Source of the DNA: Candidatus Omnitrophota bacterium
Lineage (GTDB): Bacteria; Omnitrophota; Gorgyraeia; Zapsychrales; Fredricksoniimonadaceae
NCBI GenBank assembly: GCA_013287965.1
Contig: JABDCU010000009.1
Coordinates: forward strand, 1 to 59,811
Direction of reading: 5' to 3'
Length of the DNA stretch: 59,811 bases
Both the position numbers and the translations under genes were made by a program. Numbering within the stretch: position 1 is the stretch's first letter; each line of letters starts with the position of its first letter. The notes below the pieces were generated by a model. It made no database searches, was not told where the DNA came from, and saw only the letters and a program-made list of their open reading frames with translations. Below are positions 31,804 through 41,879 of the stretch, one piece after another.

Positions 31804-34800
31804 ATGTATTTCAGACGCCTGGAAATATTCGGTTTCAAGTCTTTTGCCCAGAAGACCATCTTGGAGTTCCAGCCGGGCATTTCTGCCATCGTCGGGCCCA
31901 ACGGCTGCGGCAAAAGCAATGTCTTTGATGCCATCCGCTGGGTCTTGGGCGAGCAAAGCGTCAAGGAATTGCGCGGCTCCTCCATGGAAGATGTCATCTT
32001 CAACGGCACCGACCAGAAAGCCCCCCTGGGCTTCGCGGAAGTTTCACTCACTTTTTCCAATGAATCGCGTATCTTGCCCATTGACCATGATGAAGTCATC
32101 GTCACCCGCCGGCTCTTTCGTTCCGGCGAGAGTGAATATTTGATCAATAAGAATACTTCCCGTTTAAGAGATATTGTTGAGTTGTTTTTAGGCACCGGTG
32201 TCGGGGCTGAAGCGTATTCGCTCATCCAGCAGGGCAAGGTGGACCTGGTTGTTTCCGCCAAGCCGGATGACCGCCGCGAGATCTTTGATGAAGCTGCCGG
32301 CATCACCAAGTATAAGAGTAAAAAGAAAGAAGCCCTAAGCAAACTTAAAGACACGGAAGACAATTTGCTGCGCATCAATGATATTGTCGTCGAGGTCAAG
32401 CGCCAGATCGCCACCATTGAACGCCAGGCCAAAAAAGCCCAGCGTTATAAAGAAGAATTTGAAGTCCTCAAGAATTATGAACTCATTTTTGCCCGCCATC
32501 AGATGGCCCGCTTTGATGAGGAGAGTCAAGGCATGGCCGCGGCCGTGGGTGCTTTGCAGGCACAAGAACTTGAATTGACCGCCCAATTAGAAGAATTAAA
32601 TAACCGCATTGACAATGAAGCCCTCCAATTAGAAGAGATCGACGAGCGCATTAATGAATTTAGGGCCCAGGACATCCATTTAGAAAATGAAGCAGCCATG
32701 AATACCAGCCAGATCTCTTTTAATGAAGAGCGCCGGCAGGGCATGGACGAGACTTGCCAGCGCCTGCAGGCGGACAAGGCCGCGGCCCTTCTGCGCTGCA
32801 GCACGCACCAGGCCAAGATCGAAGAGATCAAAGGGGCTTTAGCCCGCCTCTCTGAAAATTTATCCGGCCTTCAAGCCAAACTGCAGCAAAAACAAGTTGA
32901 CTTAAGTGTTTTAGTGCACAGCATTGATCAGGCCAAGGCATCCATTGAGCAGGTGGAAAAAGAAATAATGGGCCTCAACGGCCAGCAGGTGCGTTTTAAA
33001 AACCAGCTGACTGAAAATATGAAGCGCACCATGGAAGCCCTGGCGCGAAAGGCCCGTCTGGAACATGAAAATTCCAAGATCAATAATGAAAAAGTCCAGG
33101 TATACCAGCGTTGTGAAGATATCAATGCCTCCATTACCCAAGTGCAAACCCAATTGCAGGGGTTTTGGGCGGATTGCAAGACCCGGCGCCAGGCCTTGGA
33201 AGAACTTAAAAGCCGATTTAGCGCCCAGGAAACTTTGATCGATGATTTGGAGAAAAATCATGTGTTCCTTCTGTCCCAAAAAGAATTCATCCAAAAAATG
33301 CAGGTGCAGTACCAGGACATCCCTGACCCGATCGTGGAAGGACGCTTTTTAGCCACCGTGCGCCCGAGCGATAAACAAACCGGTATCATCGGCAAGATCA
33401 AAAATGTCAGGGTCATTCCAGCCACGGAACAGTCGCGGGAATTGTACGAGATCACCTACGAGACCAAATATGTGGAATTGGATTTGCAGTATTTGGATGA
33501 CCGCATTGCTGTTATCAACGAAAAATTGGCCCAGGCAAAGGGTGTTAAGGTCCAATTAGACGGTCAAATCCAGGAGCAGAATAATTCTGTTGAAGAAGTC
33601 CTTAAAAATATCCAGGAGCAGGAAAAGAAATTTTCCGTCCTGGAGTCCCAGAAAAATGATGTTGAGCTGGAGTCCGGTAAATTGACCGGTGAGTTGGATG
33701 TCATCAGCTCTGAATTTGCTGAAAGCGAGTCTGCCCTGGCTGCATTGAAAGTGCAGGAAGCTGAATTTTCGGCAAGTTTGCAGGGTATCGGCGGGCAGAT
33801 CACGCGCTGCCAGGAAGACATTAAATCCAAACATGGGTCTATTGCTGTCAAGGACCAGGAGCGCCAGGAATTCAATATCACTATCGCCCAACTGGAAGGT
33901 GAATTATTCGCCTTGTCCGATAAACGTAAAGGATTTGAAGAGAATTTGGCCCTGCATACCCAAAATCTTGACCGCGACCTGACAGACATCGCCCGTTTCG
34001 ACGCTGAAAACAGTGAATTGGAAGCTAAGAAAATTAAAATTGGTGAAGACATCATTCTCCTGCAGCAGGCGATCGACGGATTACAGCGTAAAAAAGAGGC
34101 CCTGGCATTGGTCTTAAATGAAGAGTCAGCCAAAAAAGAAGAAATGTCCCGCCGGCTGAATTCTTTACGCAACGGGATCCGCGGCAATGAGGATGAGATC
34201 ATCAAGATCAAAACCGACATGCATCATCAGCAGATGCGCCAGCAGGAAGTGCAGTTCAACCAGCGCGCCCTCAAAGAAAAATTATTGCAGGCCTATAAAA
34301 TAGATTGGGATCAAATTCAAAGTGAACCGCCAGCTGAGGCGCCTCAGGCAACAGAACCGTCCGCTGTACCGGCACCACAACTAAACATCGAAGAACTAAC
34401 CATCGAGATCGACAAACTCAAAAAACGCTGCGAATCCTACGGGGCGGTCAATCTGGTGGCCATTGAAGAGTTTGAAGAGCTCAAGGGCCGGTTCGAATTC
34501 TTGACCAAGCAGCAAAGCGACCTGTTAACGGCCCGCGAGCAGCTGATGTCAACCATCCAGAAGATCAATCGCACCACCCGGCAGATGTTCACCGATACCT
34601 TTGTGAAGGTCAACGAAGAATTTAAGGTTTATTTCCGTATGCTCTTTGGGGGCGGGGAAGCCCAACTAGTTTTGCTTGACCCGGACAATGCCCTGGAATG
34701 CGGTATTGATATCGTGGCCAGGCCTCCGGGCAAAAAATTGCAGAATATCAGCCTCATGTCCGGTGGTGAAAAAACCCTGACCGCTATTGCCCTTATTTTT

Positions 34801-35145
34801 GGGGTGTTTAAAGTCAATCCCAGTCCTTTCTGCGTTTTAGACGAGATTGATGCTGCCCTGGATGAGTCTAATGTGGGCCGTTTTGCAGGCATGCTCAAGG
34901 AATTTGCTAAAGTTGCCCAGTTTATCGTTATTACCCACAATAAAAGCACCATGTCCGCGGCTGATATCATGTATGGGGTCACCATGCAGGAGCGGGGAGT
35001 GTCGCGCATCGTGTCCGTCAAATTCAACGAGTACAAGGCCCAACCCAAATTGGCGCCTCACGTTACGAACAGTGCGGACGAAATAAATCAACCTTCTGCG
35101 CAGTCGAAGCAATTGGGCCTTTTGGCTGCTCCAGCCGCTGTCTAA
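31804..35145 (+). CDS. smc: Chromosome segregation ATPase SMC with an atypical, very short hinge
   Basis: A 1113-residue SMC protein that organises and segregates the chromosome. MYFRRLEIFGFKSF at the N-terminus fixes the start. Walker A (GPNGCGKSN) is near residue 32; the ABC signature (LMSGGEKTL) and Walker B (FCVLDEIDAALDE) are in the C-terminal head near 985-1020. The arms are coiled coils of about 170-500 and 560-860. Between them, where SMC normally has a globular hinge of about 150 or more residues with conserved glycines, only about 55-70 non-coiled residues are found (505-560, from DIPDPIVEGRF), with no recognisable hinge motif. A Pro/Ala-rich insert lies near residues 838-858. Confidence 0.95.
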   Translation: MYFRRLEIFGFKSFAQKTILEFQPGISAIVGPNGCGKSNVFDAIRWVLGEQSVKELRGSSMEDVIFNGTDQKAPLGFAEVSLTFSNESRILPIDHDEVIVTRRLFRSGESEYLINKNTSRLRDIVELFLGTGVGAEAYSLIQQGKVDLVVSAKPDDRREIFDEAAGITKYKSKKKEALSKLKDTEDNLLRINDIVVEVKRQIATIERQAKKAQRYKEEFEVLKNYELIFARHQMARFDEESQGMAAAVGALQAQELELTAQLEELNNRIDNEALQLEEIDERINEFRAQDIHLENEAAMNTSQISFNEERRQGMDETCQRLQADKAAALLRCSTHQAKIEEIKGALARLSENLSGLQAKLQQKQVDLSVLVHSIDQAKASIEQVEKEIMGLNGQQVRFKNQLTENMKRTMEALARKARLEHENSKINNEKVQVYQRCEDINASITQVQTQLQGFWADCKTRRQALEELKSRFSAQETLIDDLEKNHVFLLSQKEFIQKMQVQYQDIPDPIVEGRFLATVRPSDKQTGIIGKIKNVRVIPATEQSRELYEITYETKYVELDLQYLDDRIAVINEKLAQAKGVKVQLDGQIQEQNNSVEEVLKNIQEQEKKFSVLESQKNDVELESGKLTGELDVISSEFAESESALAALKVQEAEFSASLQGIGGQITRCQEDIKSKHGSIAVKDQERQEFNITIAQLEGELFALSDKRKGFEENLALHTQNLDRDLTDIARFDAENSELEAKKIKIGEDIILLQQAIDGLQRKKEALALVLNEESAKKEEMSRRLNSLRNGIRGNEDEIIKIKTDMHHQQMRQQEVQFNQRALKEKLLQAYKIDWDQIQSEPPAEAPQATEPSAVPAPQLNIEELTIEIDKLKKRCESYGAVNLVAIEEFEELKGRFEFLTKQQSDLLTAREQLMSTIQKINRTTRQMFTDTFVKVNEEFKVYFRMLFGGGEAQLVLLDPDNALECGIDIVARPPGKKLQNISLMSGGEKTLTAIALIFGVFKVNPSPFCVLDEIDAALDESNVGRFAGMLKEFAKVAQFIVITHNKSTMSAADIMYGVTMQERGVSRIVSVKFNEYKAQPKLAPHVTNSADEINQPSAQSKQLGLLAAPAAV

Positions 35146-35146
35146 A

Positions 35147-35165
35147 AAAATAATGACATTATTTT
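35147..35165 (+). terminator. A/T-only hairpin after smc
   Basis: AAAATAAT, loop GAC, ATTATTTT forms an 8-bp perfect stem directly after the smc stop, preceded by A and followed by T. The stem is weak but could end transcription in either direction. Confidence 0.4.
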
Positions 35166-35226
35166 ATTTCGTGTATAAATTGATTATTTTCAGTTAGTTA
35201 CGTTACATGTAAGAGCAAGCGCTTCC

Positions 35227-35255
35227 TTGACAGCCCCCTGGCCGCATGTTATACT
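35227..35255 (+). promoter_or_regulatory. Near-consensus sigma70 promoter of cvpA-dnaG-rpoD
   Basis: TTGACA and TATACT are 17 bp apart. The start would be near 35262, leaving a short leader of about 19 nt without an obvious ribosome site before the ATG at 35281. Two short palindromes (TTACATGTAA at 35203-35212 and AAGCGCTT at 35217-35224) lie just upstream and could be operator sites. Confidence 0.75.
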
Positions 35256-35280
35256 TGCCCATAGCTCGTAGAATAAAATT

Positions 35281-35853
35281 ATGATAACACATTTAATTAA
35301 AACCATTAATTGGGTCGATGTGGCTTTGGCTTTTTTGTTCATACGGATGATCTTTGTCGGTGTTAAAAGCGGTTTTATTGCTGAATTTTTTAAGTTTTTA
35401 GGGGTTGTAGCAGCGGTCTTTGTCAGCCTTCATTTTTATAGCTTTTTGGCCGCGTGGGCAGCCCAGAAAACCAATTTTTCCCAGGATTATTGGGATTTGG
35501 CGGTATTTGCGAGCCTTTGGCTTGGCGTAACGTTTTTTTTCAAGCTTCTTAGAAGCGGTATCCTGATTCTTTTTAAGGTGGAGACCAACCATCAGGGATT
35601 TGATAAGTACGCGGCAGGTGTGGTGGCGATCGGCCGGGGAATTTTAGTGTGCAGTTTGACGATCTTTTTGGTCTTATTGGCCAATAAGCCGGCCCTGACG
35701 CGCATGACCTTGCATTCTTATGGTTATAAAATAGCCGGACGCGCGGCGGTTGGCACCTATAGTTTTTTGTATAATAATTTGGTCGATAAATTATTTACGG
35801 GTGAGCATTACAATACCGCTGCAGCTCAAGTTTTGAATCCGGTTGGTAAGTGA
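35281..35853 (+). CDS. CvpA family membrane protein
   Basis: A 190-residue inner-membrane protein with four hydrophobic helices in the first 140 residues. NWVDVALAFLFIRMIFVGVKSGFIAEFFKFLG is the typical CvpA-family opening. In other bacteria the family is linked to colicin V production and envelope stress; the molecular role is unsettled. It leads a macromolecular-synthesis-type operon with dnaG and rpoD. Confidence 0.85.
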   Translation: MITHLIKTINWVDVALAFLFIRMIFVGVKSGFIAEFFKFLGVVAAVFVSLHFYSFLAAWAAQKTNFSQDYWDLAVFASLWLGVTFFFKLLRSGILILFKVETNHQGFDKYAAGVVAIGRGILVCSLTIFLVLLANKPALTRMTLHSYGYKIAGRAAVGTYSFLYNNLVDKLFTGEHYNTAAAQVLNPVGK

Positions 35854-35854
35854 T

Positions 35855-37633
35855 ATGGGATTGATCCCGAATGATGTCATTAATCAGGTCATTGAACGCA
35901 GCGATATCGTTGAACTGATCGGCAATTATACGGCCTTAAAAAAAGCAGGCCGTAATTTTAAAGCTCTTTGTCCGTTCCATAATGAGAAAACACCGTCCTT
36001 CGTGGTCAATCCGGACAAGCAGATCTTTCATTGCTTCGGGTGCGGTGTCGGCGGTAACGTAGTCGGCTTTTTGATGCGCCAGGAACATTTGGAATTTCCT
36101 GAGGCAGTACGGTTTTTGGCCAACAAAGCCGGAGTGGTTATCCCCGACGACGAATCAACCGCTCCAAGCCCGTCGCGGCAGCTGCGTGAGGATATCCTGA
36201 AGGTCAACGGGTTGGCAGCGGATTTTTTTCATGGTATACTCTTAACGAACCACGAAGCTGATGTCAAATCCGCCCGGGAGTATCTTAAAGCCAGGGGAGT
36301 TAATTTAGAAACGGTCAAGAAATTTCAGTTGGGTTTTGCGCCCAATGAGTGGGACGCTCTTTTAAAATATTTGAGATCTAAAGGGGTCAGCGAAGAGCTG
36401 ATCGCCAAGGCAGGATTGATCATTGCCCGTGAGGGCAAAAGCGGATTTTACGACCGTTTTCGCAATCGCATTGTATTCCCGATCCTTGATGTTCAAAACC
36501 GCCCGGTGGCCTTTGGCGCCCGGGCCATGAAGGATGACGACGGGGCTAAATACATCAATTCGCCGGAGACTGCGGTTTACACTAAAGGCCAGCATATGTT
36601 CGGCCTGCAGCTGACCAAGGGCGCGGTCGGTAAATTAGACAAGATCATCGTGGTAGAGGGTTACATGGACATGATCATGCCCTTTGTCCACGGAGTGGAA
36701 AATATAGCGGCATCTTTAGGCACGGCGCTGACCGTTGATCAGATCAGATTGGTCCGCCGCTATACGCATAATGTCGTCATGCTCTTTGATACAGATGCCG
36801 CCGGACAATCAGCGATCGTGCGCAGTCTTGATCTGCTGATCGACGAAGGCATGAATGTGCGCGTGGCGAGGCTGGCTCAGGATGAAGATCCAGATTCATT
36901 CATCCGTCAGCAAGGCACAGAGGCCTTTAACGCGCGTGTTGAGAACGCTTCGTCGCTGTTGGATTTTAAATTTGACTGGCTTGAGCGCCAACATGACCCT
37001 AAGACAGCTGAGGGCAAAGCAAAGATAGCCCAAGAATTGCTTGGTACGATCGCACGGTTTAAAAGTGAAGTGGCTAAGTATGAATTGACCAAGAGCCTGG
37101 CCCAAAAGATGGATATCCCTGAAGGGGTATTGCTTAAGCAGGCAGGTCAGGTAAAAGATAAATTCGCAGGAGCGCCCCTGGCGGTCGCCCGTAATGAGGC
37201 AGAAACAAAAATATCCGCCTCAGCGTCAACCGGTCAGGAATTACTGCTGGCCTTATTCTTAAAAGACCCGGCATGGGTCAAGGCCGCGCGGGAGCATATC
37301 GGGCCTGAAGATTTTCCTGACGGCCTGGTGCGTCAGGTGGTAGAAGCCATTTGGTCATTGGCCAATGAAACAAGCGATTGGTCGACCAATGATCTTTTAG
37401 TACGTTTAAATGATGAGGCGGTACAGAGTTTGGTAACACGTCTTATCAGTATTGAAGAAGGGAAATTAATTGATCCGGCACGGATCTTCCAGGACTGCAT
37501 CGGGAAGATCCGGCAAGAAAAACAAAAGAAAGCCAGAGGCCGCCTGGTGCAAGCCATCCGTCAGGCAGAGGCTTTGAAAGATAAAGAAAAAGCAGACCAG
37601 CTTACAGAAGAGTTAAATCAGTTGTTTAAGTGA
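35855..37633 (+). CDS. dnaG: DNA primase DnaG
   Basis: A 592-residue primase that lays down RNA primers at the replication fork. I use the ATG at 35855 directly after the cvpA stop; an earlier TTG would overlap that gene. The N-terminal zinc site is C..H..C..C ([11 protein letters not shown] then CFGCG, about residues 40-65). The TOPRIM core has VEGYMDMI and [11 protein letters not shown]. The C-terminal helicase-binding region is helical. Overall length is normal. Confidence 0.95.
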   Translation: MGLIPNDVINQVIERSDIVELIGNYTALKKAGRNFKALCPFHNEKTPSFVVNPDKQIFHCFGCGVGGNVVGFLMRQEHLEFPEAVRFLANKAGVVIPDDESTAPSPSRQLREDILKVNGLAADFFHGILLTNHEADVKSAREYLKARGVNLETVKKFQLGFAPNEWDALLKYLRSKGVSEELIAKAGLIIAREGKSGFYDRFRNRIVFPILDVQNRPVAFGARAMKDDDGAKYINSPETAVYTKGQHMFGLQLTKGAVGKLDKIIVVEGYMDMIMPFVHGVENIAASLGTALTVDQIRLVRRYTHNVVMLFDTDAAGQSAIVRSLDLLIDEGMNVRVARLAQDEDPDSFIRQQGTEAFNARVENASSLLDFKFDWLERQHDPKTAEGKAKIAQELLGTIARFKSEVAKYELTKSLAQKMDIPEGVLLKQAGQVKDKFAGAPLAVARNEAETKISASASTGQELLLALFLKDPAWVKAAREHIGPEDFPDGLVRQVVEAIWSLANETSDWSTNDLLVRLNDEAVQSLVTRLISIEEGKLIDPARIFQDCIGKIRQEKQKKARGRLVQAIRQAEALKDKEKADQLTEELNQLFK

Positions 37634-37640
37634 GGTATTT

Positions 37641-39254
37641 ATGAAAGAACCGATCAAAGAAAAAGAGCCAAAAGACCCCAAGGACCTTCAAGGTGATTTG
37701 GACAAGTTAGTGACGCTGGGCAAAAAGAAGGGCTTTTTGACCTATGAAGACGTCAACGAAACCTTGTCCGATGCCATTGATTCGTCCGAGGACATTGACC
37801 AGGTCTTTGACGTTCTCGACGGACAGGACATCAAGGTCGTTGATTCCGGTGAAGAGACGCCTGTGATCGCTGAAGAAGCGGTGGAAGAAAGCCGTGAGCA
37901 GCAGGTGCGCCGCTTGCGTGAGGAGAACAAGGAAGATGATGTTTATTCCGACAAGTTCATTCCTCTGGATGACCCGGTGAAGATGTATTTAAAGCAGATG
38001 GGTTCCATCCCGCTTTTGACCCGTGAGGAAGAGATCGCGCTGGCCAAACGTATCGAAGAAGCGGAATTGCGTTTCGCGGAATCTTTATTCAAGACATATT
38101 ACGCGCGTAAAGAAGCTTTAGCCATCATCAATCAGGTTTTGAACGATGAGATCAATGCCGAAGACGTGATCAAGGATGAATTGGAACGCCGCGGCCGTTT
38201 AATGAAAGACCTGGCCAAGATCCTCGAGCATGTGCGCCATACAAGGGTAGGTTCTGATATTTCCGCTAAATCCATCGCAGAATTCAAATTGACCTCCACC
38301 ATCAATGAGGAGATCGTCATCAAGATCTCTGATCTGATCGGCAACATTGAGCGTGTGGAGCGGCACTTGAAGGTCAAGAAACTGCCGGCCAATGCCGCGG
38401 AGTTCAAGCGCCAGTCGATCGCCTTGCATAAAGAATTAGGCGAGCCGGTGGAAAAGGTCAAAGAGCAGCTGCGCGAGATCAAGACACGCCAGTCGCGTTT
38501 CAATAAAGCCAAAAAATTGCTTGTTGAGGCGAACTTAAGACTGGTCGTGTCCATCGCTAAAAAATATATCAACCGTGGTTTGTCTTTTTTGGATTTGATC
38601 CAGGAAGGCAACATGGGCCTGATCCGTGCCGTCGAGAAATTCGAATACAAGCGCGGTTATAAATTCTCTACTTATGCGACATGGTGGATTAGACAGGCCA
38701 TCACGCGTTCCATCGCGGACCAGGCGCGCACCATCCGCATCCCGGTGCATATGACCGAGACCATCAACAAGATCATCCGTGTCTCGCGCGTTTTCGTGCA
38801 GGAATATGGCCGTGAGCCATCCGCGCAAGAGATCGCCAAGGAAATGCGTCTGCCGGTGACCAAGGTCAAAGAAATTCTAAAGATCTCCCAGGTGCCGATC
38901 TCCTTGCAGACACCGATCGGGGACGAAGGGGACACGCATTTCGGGGATTTCATCGAAGATAAAAAAGCTGTTTCTCCGGCGAATGCGACCTTGCATTCCA
39001 TGCTCAAGGAAGAGATCACCTCAGTGCTCTCGACTTTGGATGACCGTGAGCGCAAGATATTGGAATTGCGTTTCGGGATCATGGACGGGACTTCTCGCAC
39101 CCTGGAAGAGGTGGGAGCGGAATTCAACGTCACCCGTGAGCGTGTGCGCCAGATCGAATCCAAGGCCTTGCGCAAACTGCGCCATCCGACACGTTCCCGA
39201 CGCATCAAGTCCTTTTTGGACATGGCGGCCAAAGAAGCCGAAGCCACTATTTAA
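37641..39254 (+). CDS. rpoD: RNA polymerase primary sigma factor RpoD (sigma70)
   Basis: A 537-residue primary sigma factor. Region 1.1 (acidic, [20 protein letters not shown]), region 1.2 ([22 protein letters not shown]), region 2 ([60 protein letters not shown]), region 3 (IRIPVHM) and region 4 ([29 protein letters not shown]) are all present. Region 2.4 and 4.2 look standard, which agrees with the TTGACA/TATAAT promoters seen across the window. It is 7 nt after dnaG. Confidence 0.97.
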   Translation: MKEPIKEKEPKDPKDLQGDLDKLVTLGKKKGFLTYEDVNETLSDAIDSSEDIDQVFDVLDGQDIKVVDSGEETPVIAEEAVEESREQQVRRLREENKEDDVYSDKFIPLDDPVKMYLKQMGSIPLLTREEEIALAKRIEEAELRFAESLFKTYYARKEALAIINQVLNDEINAEDVIKDELERRGRLMKDLAKILEHVRHTRVGSDISAKSIAEFKLTSTINEEIVIKISDLIGNIERVERHLKVKKLPANAAEFKRQSIALHKELGEPVEKVKEQLREIKTRQSRFNKAKKLLVEANLRLVVSIAKKYINRGLSFLDLIQEGNMGLIRAVEKFEYKRGYKFSTYATWWIRQAITRSIADQARTIRIPVHMTETINKIIRVSRVFVQEYGREPSAQEIAKEMRLPVTKVKEILKISQVPISLQTPIGDEGDTHFGDFIEDKKAVSPANATLHSMLKEEITSVLSTLDDRERKILELRFGIMDGTSRTLEEVGAEFNVTRERVRQIESKALRKLRHPTRSRRIKSFLDMAAKEAEATI

Positions 39255-39274
39255 TATCAGCGCTATTCATCGCA

Positions 39275-39453
39275 GGTCTGTATAGATAGGTATTATGTAT
39301 TTGGCACGGAATATTTTCGCCGTCTGCTTCGGTTTACAATAAATCTGTTTTATAGCAGCATTAGTATATGAACAGATTTATTGTAAAGCCTCGCAGACAT
39401 TTGGCGAAAAATTCCTGATTGTGCCAAATACATAATACCTATCTATACAGACA
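39275..39453 (+). repeat. 179-bp near-perfect inverted repeat between rpoD and aroD (MITE-like)
   Basis: The outer arms (39276-39307 and 39421-39452) are 32 bp and exact reverse complements. The pairing continues inward with short bulges through GGAAT, TTTTCGCC and GTCTGC to a 17-bp perfect inner arm (TTTACAATAAATCTGTT with its complement), leaving a loop of about 21 nt. Flanking CGCA occurs on both sides (39271-39274 and 39454-39457), a possible 4-bp target duplication. It contains no ORF of note. It reads as a non-autonomous inserted element or a very long hairpin filling the gap. Confidence 0.85.
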
Positions 39454-39463
39454 CGCAATTAAC

Positions 39464-40141
39464 ATGCCTAACATTAATTCTCAAATCGCTCTAGTGATCA
39501 CCGACCACGAAACTAATGCCCAAATCAAGAATTTGGGCGTTGGTTTACTTGAACTGCGCGCGGACCTGTTTAAAAAATTAGACCCTGCCTACATTGTTGC
39601 TCAGATCAAACACCGCAAACTCTTAAGAATTCCATTATTATTGACCCTGCGCAATCAGAAAAAAGAGGGCGCTGTAAAAGTGTTTTCCGATGAGAAGAAG
39701 TGGCAAATTATCTCCGCTGCTTTGCCTTTGGTGGACATGATCGATATTGAGCTAAGTTCGCCCTTGTTAAGAAAAGTTTTGGTCTTGGCCCGTCAATTAA
39801 AGAAAAAGGTCATTGTTTCCAGCCATCATCTGCAGGGCATGCCGCACGATTTGGGATCTATTTTCAAAAAGTCTTTAAGCACAAGGGCTGATATTGTGAA
39901 AATTGCAGCCAAGGCGAATTCTTTTGATGATGTGATGACGATGCTTGAGTTTACCCATCGTCATCATAAGCATCCTTTGATCACCATGTCCTTGGGGCCT
40001 TTGGGCACCATATCGCGTCTGGTCTTGCCGGCCGCGGGGAGCCGTTATACCTATACCTTCCTTAATAAGCCAACAGCGTTGGGTCAAGTTGATGTTAAAA
40101 CTCTCAAGTCTCACATGAAGATTTATTATCCTCATGAGTAA
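39464..40141 (+). CDS. aroD: Type I 3-dehydroquinate dehydratase
   Basis: A 225-residue shikimate-pathway enzyme converting 3-dehydroquinate to 3-dehydroshikimate through a Schiff base. [10 protein letters not shown] holds the substrate-binding Glu/Arg, the catalytic His is in VSSHHL, and the Schiff-base lysine is Lys146 (DIVKIAAKA). [13 protein letters not shown] and [11 protein letters not shown] complete the fold. I start at the ATG at 39464; an in-frame extension would begin inside the inverted repeat. No ribosome site precedes the start. It overlaps the SDR gene by 8 nt. Confidence 0.93.
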   Translation: MPNINSQIALVITDHETNAQIKNLGVGLLELRADLFKKLDPAYIVAQIKHRKLLRIPLLLTLRNQKKEGAVKVFSDEKKWQIISAALPLVDMIDIELSSPLLRKVLVLARQLKKKVIVSSHHLQGMPHDLGSIFKKSLSTRADIVKIAAKANSFDDVMTMLEFTHRHHKHPLITMSLGPLGTISRLVLPAAGSRYTYTFLNKPTALGQVDVKTLKSHMKIYYPHE

Positions 40142-41675
40142 AATCCTCGACGCAAAGTACTCCCAGGAAGAAATCCAACAATGCATCAACCTGCTTGATG
40201 ATCTGGTTAAGAACAGCGTTGAGCTGGCCCATCTGACCAAAGAACAGAGGATCGCCATCCTCAAGGCCGCGGGAGAAATTTCCCGTCCTGACCGTGACGA
40301 GATCCGCAAACGAAAAAAGGACAGGATCCGCCTTAAAAAACAGCGCATTGATGATCATGAGCGCAAATTGCGCAGGGCAACAGGGATCCGCGCCGCACGT
40401 GAGAAAACTGTATTTAAAGCGCCCAAGGCCATTTTACACGCAGATGAAAGATCAGCATTCCTGGAACAGGAATTAATAAATCCGCGCGCCTGTTATATCT
40501 GCAAGGCCTTTTTTACCAAGGTCCATTTTTTCTATGACACCATGTGTCCGTCTTGTTCTGAGCTTAATTATGCCAAACGTTTCCAGACGGCTTCACTCGA
40601 GGGACAGGTTGCTCTGATCACCGGGGCGCGTTTAAAGATCGGGTATCAGGCGTCTCTCATGATGTTACGCGCCGGGGCACACGTCATTGCTACGACGCGT
40701 TTTCCCGTTGATGCAGCCCTGCGCTATGGCCGTGAAGAAGATTTTCAAAAGTGGGCACGCAAGCTGGATATTTATGGATTGGACCTCAGGCATACGCCCA
40801 GCGTTGAGCTTTTTTGTAATTATGTTGAACAAAAATATCCCCGTTTAGATCTATTGGTCAATAATGCCGCGCAAACAGTGAGGCGTCCGCCGGGTTTTTA
40901 TGCGCATCTGCTGGCTAATGAATCGCTTCGGGCTAAAGACCTGCCGGCAAGCGTACAGCCTTTGCTTGAGAATTTTGAAGCCTGCAAAGCCAAGGTGATG
41001 TCTGGCGTTGCCTCCGTCAATTCCTTAGCTCCGGCACTAGCTTGGGATGGGACAAGGCAGGGCATTGGGTTAAGCGCCTCTGCAAAACTCTCACAGATCC
41101 CGTACACACACGATCACACCTTACAAGTCCAACAAGTTTTCCCTCAAGGTAAATTAGATGCGGATTTACAGCAAGTGGATATGAGGACAATGAACAGCTG
41201 GCGTTTAGGCATTGGGGATATCCCCACAGCTGAGATGATAGAATTGCAACTGGTCAATGCCATCGCCCCGTTTGTTTTGTGCAATAAACTTTGCTCCATG
41301 ATGAAAAAGGAAAACACCGGGCAAAAACATATTGTGAACGTCTCTGCCATGGAAGGGAAATTCCATCGTTATACAAAAACTGACAAGCATCCGCATACCA
41401 ATATGGCCAAGGCTGCGCTCAACATGCTGACGCATACATCAGCCAGTGACCTGGTCAAGTATGGCATTTACATGAATGCGGTGGACACCGGATGGGTTAC
41501 CGACGAGGATCCCATTGCTTTATCCGCGCGCAAGCAGGAAAACCATGATTTTCAGCCGCCTTTGGATATTGTGGATGGGGCAGCCCGTGTCTGCGACCCG
41601 TTCTTTCACGGCATCAACACAGGCACGCATTGGTGCGGCAAATTCCTCAAAGATTACTTCCCCGTTGATTGGTAA
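40134..41675 (+). CDS. SDR oxidoreductase with an N-terminal Cys4 extension
   Basis: A 513-residue short-chain dehydrogenase/reductase. Residues 1-110 are helical and very basic ([16 protein letters not shown]). Residues about 120-142 carry CYIC and CPSC, a probable zinc site. The Rossmann part begins near residue 160 with [18 protein letters not shown] in place of the usual TGxxxGIG, then LVNNAAQT and a long insertion. The catalytic Ser lies in VNVSAMEG and the Tyr/Lys pair may be [14 protein letters not shown], where H-x3-K sits at the Y-x3-K position. The substrate is unknown. Family clear, architecture unusual. Confidence 0.8.
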   Translation: MSKILDAKYSQEEIQQCINLLDDLVKNSVELAHLTKEQRIAILKAAGEISRPDRDEIRKRKKDRIRLKKQRIDDHERKLRRATGIRAAREKTVFKAPKAILHADERSAFLEQELINPRACYICKAFFTKVHFFYDTMCPSCSELNYAKRFQTASLEGQVALITGARLKIGYQASLMMLRAGAHVIATTRFPVDAALRYGREEDFQKWARKLDIYGLDLRHTPSVELFCNYVEQKYPRLDLLVNNAAQTVRRPPGFYAHLLANESLRAKDLPASVQPLLENFEACKAKVMSGVASVNSLAPALAWDGTRQGIGLSASAKLSQIPYTHDHTLQVQQVFPQGKLDADLQQVDMRTMNSWRLGIGDIPTAEMIELQLVNAIAPFVLCNKLCSMMKKENTGQKHIVNVSAMEGKFHRYTKTDKHPHTNMAKAALNMLTHTSASDLVKYGIYMNAVDTGWVTDEDPIALSARKQENHDFQPPLDIVDGAARVCDPFFHGINTGTHWCGKFLKDYFPVDW

Positions 41676-41870
41676 CTATTCGTTTTCTCTTTGAACATCC
41701 AGGGTAATGATCTCTTCTCCCCGTATGTGCAGACGCACAACGATCGGAGCGCAGCAGACCTCGCAATCCACCACAAATTCCTGATGGGCGCCGCCGCTGA
41801 CATCAACCAATAGCTCATTGGTCTCACCGCAATAAGGACAGAGAAAACTCTCAAATTCTTCCAAAGACAT
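41676..41870 (-). CDS. CPXCG-motif Zn-ribbon protein
   Basis: A 64-residue cytoplasmic protein with two Cys pairs, CPYCG near residue 11 and CEVC near residue 36, forming a zinc ribbon. The motif matches the small CPXCG Cys-rich family. Its stop abuts the stop of the convergent SDR gene. It ends a minus-strand run with the glycosyltransferase and PEGA genes. Function unknown. Confidence 0.88.
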   Translation of the reverse strand: MSLEEFESFLCPYCGETNELLVDVSGGAHQEFVVDCEVCCAPIVVRLHIRGEEIITLDVQRENE

Positions 41871-41879
41871 GACTTTATC

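Noticed and set aside
33564-34220. Minus-strand open frames opposite smc
   Set aside because: Ser/Leu-rich mirror translations of coiled-coil coding sequence, without ribosome sites.
39275-39453. Ordinary rho-independent terminator of rpoD
   Set aside because: The arms are far too long, the outer 32 bp pair exactly, and no U tract follows; an inserted element or structured leader fits better.
39419-39463. N-terminal extension of AroD
   Set aside because: It falls in the right arm of the inverted repeat; AroD-like sequence begins at the ATG at 39464.
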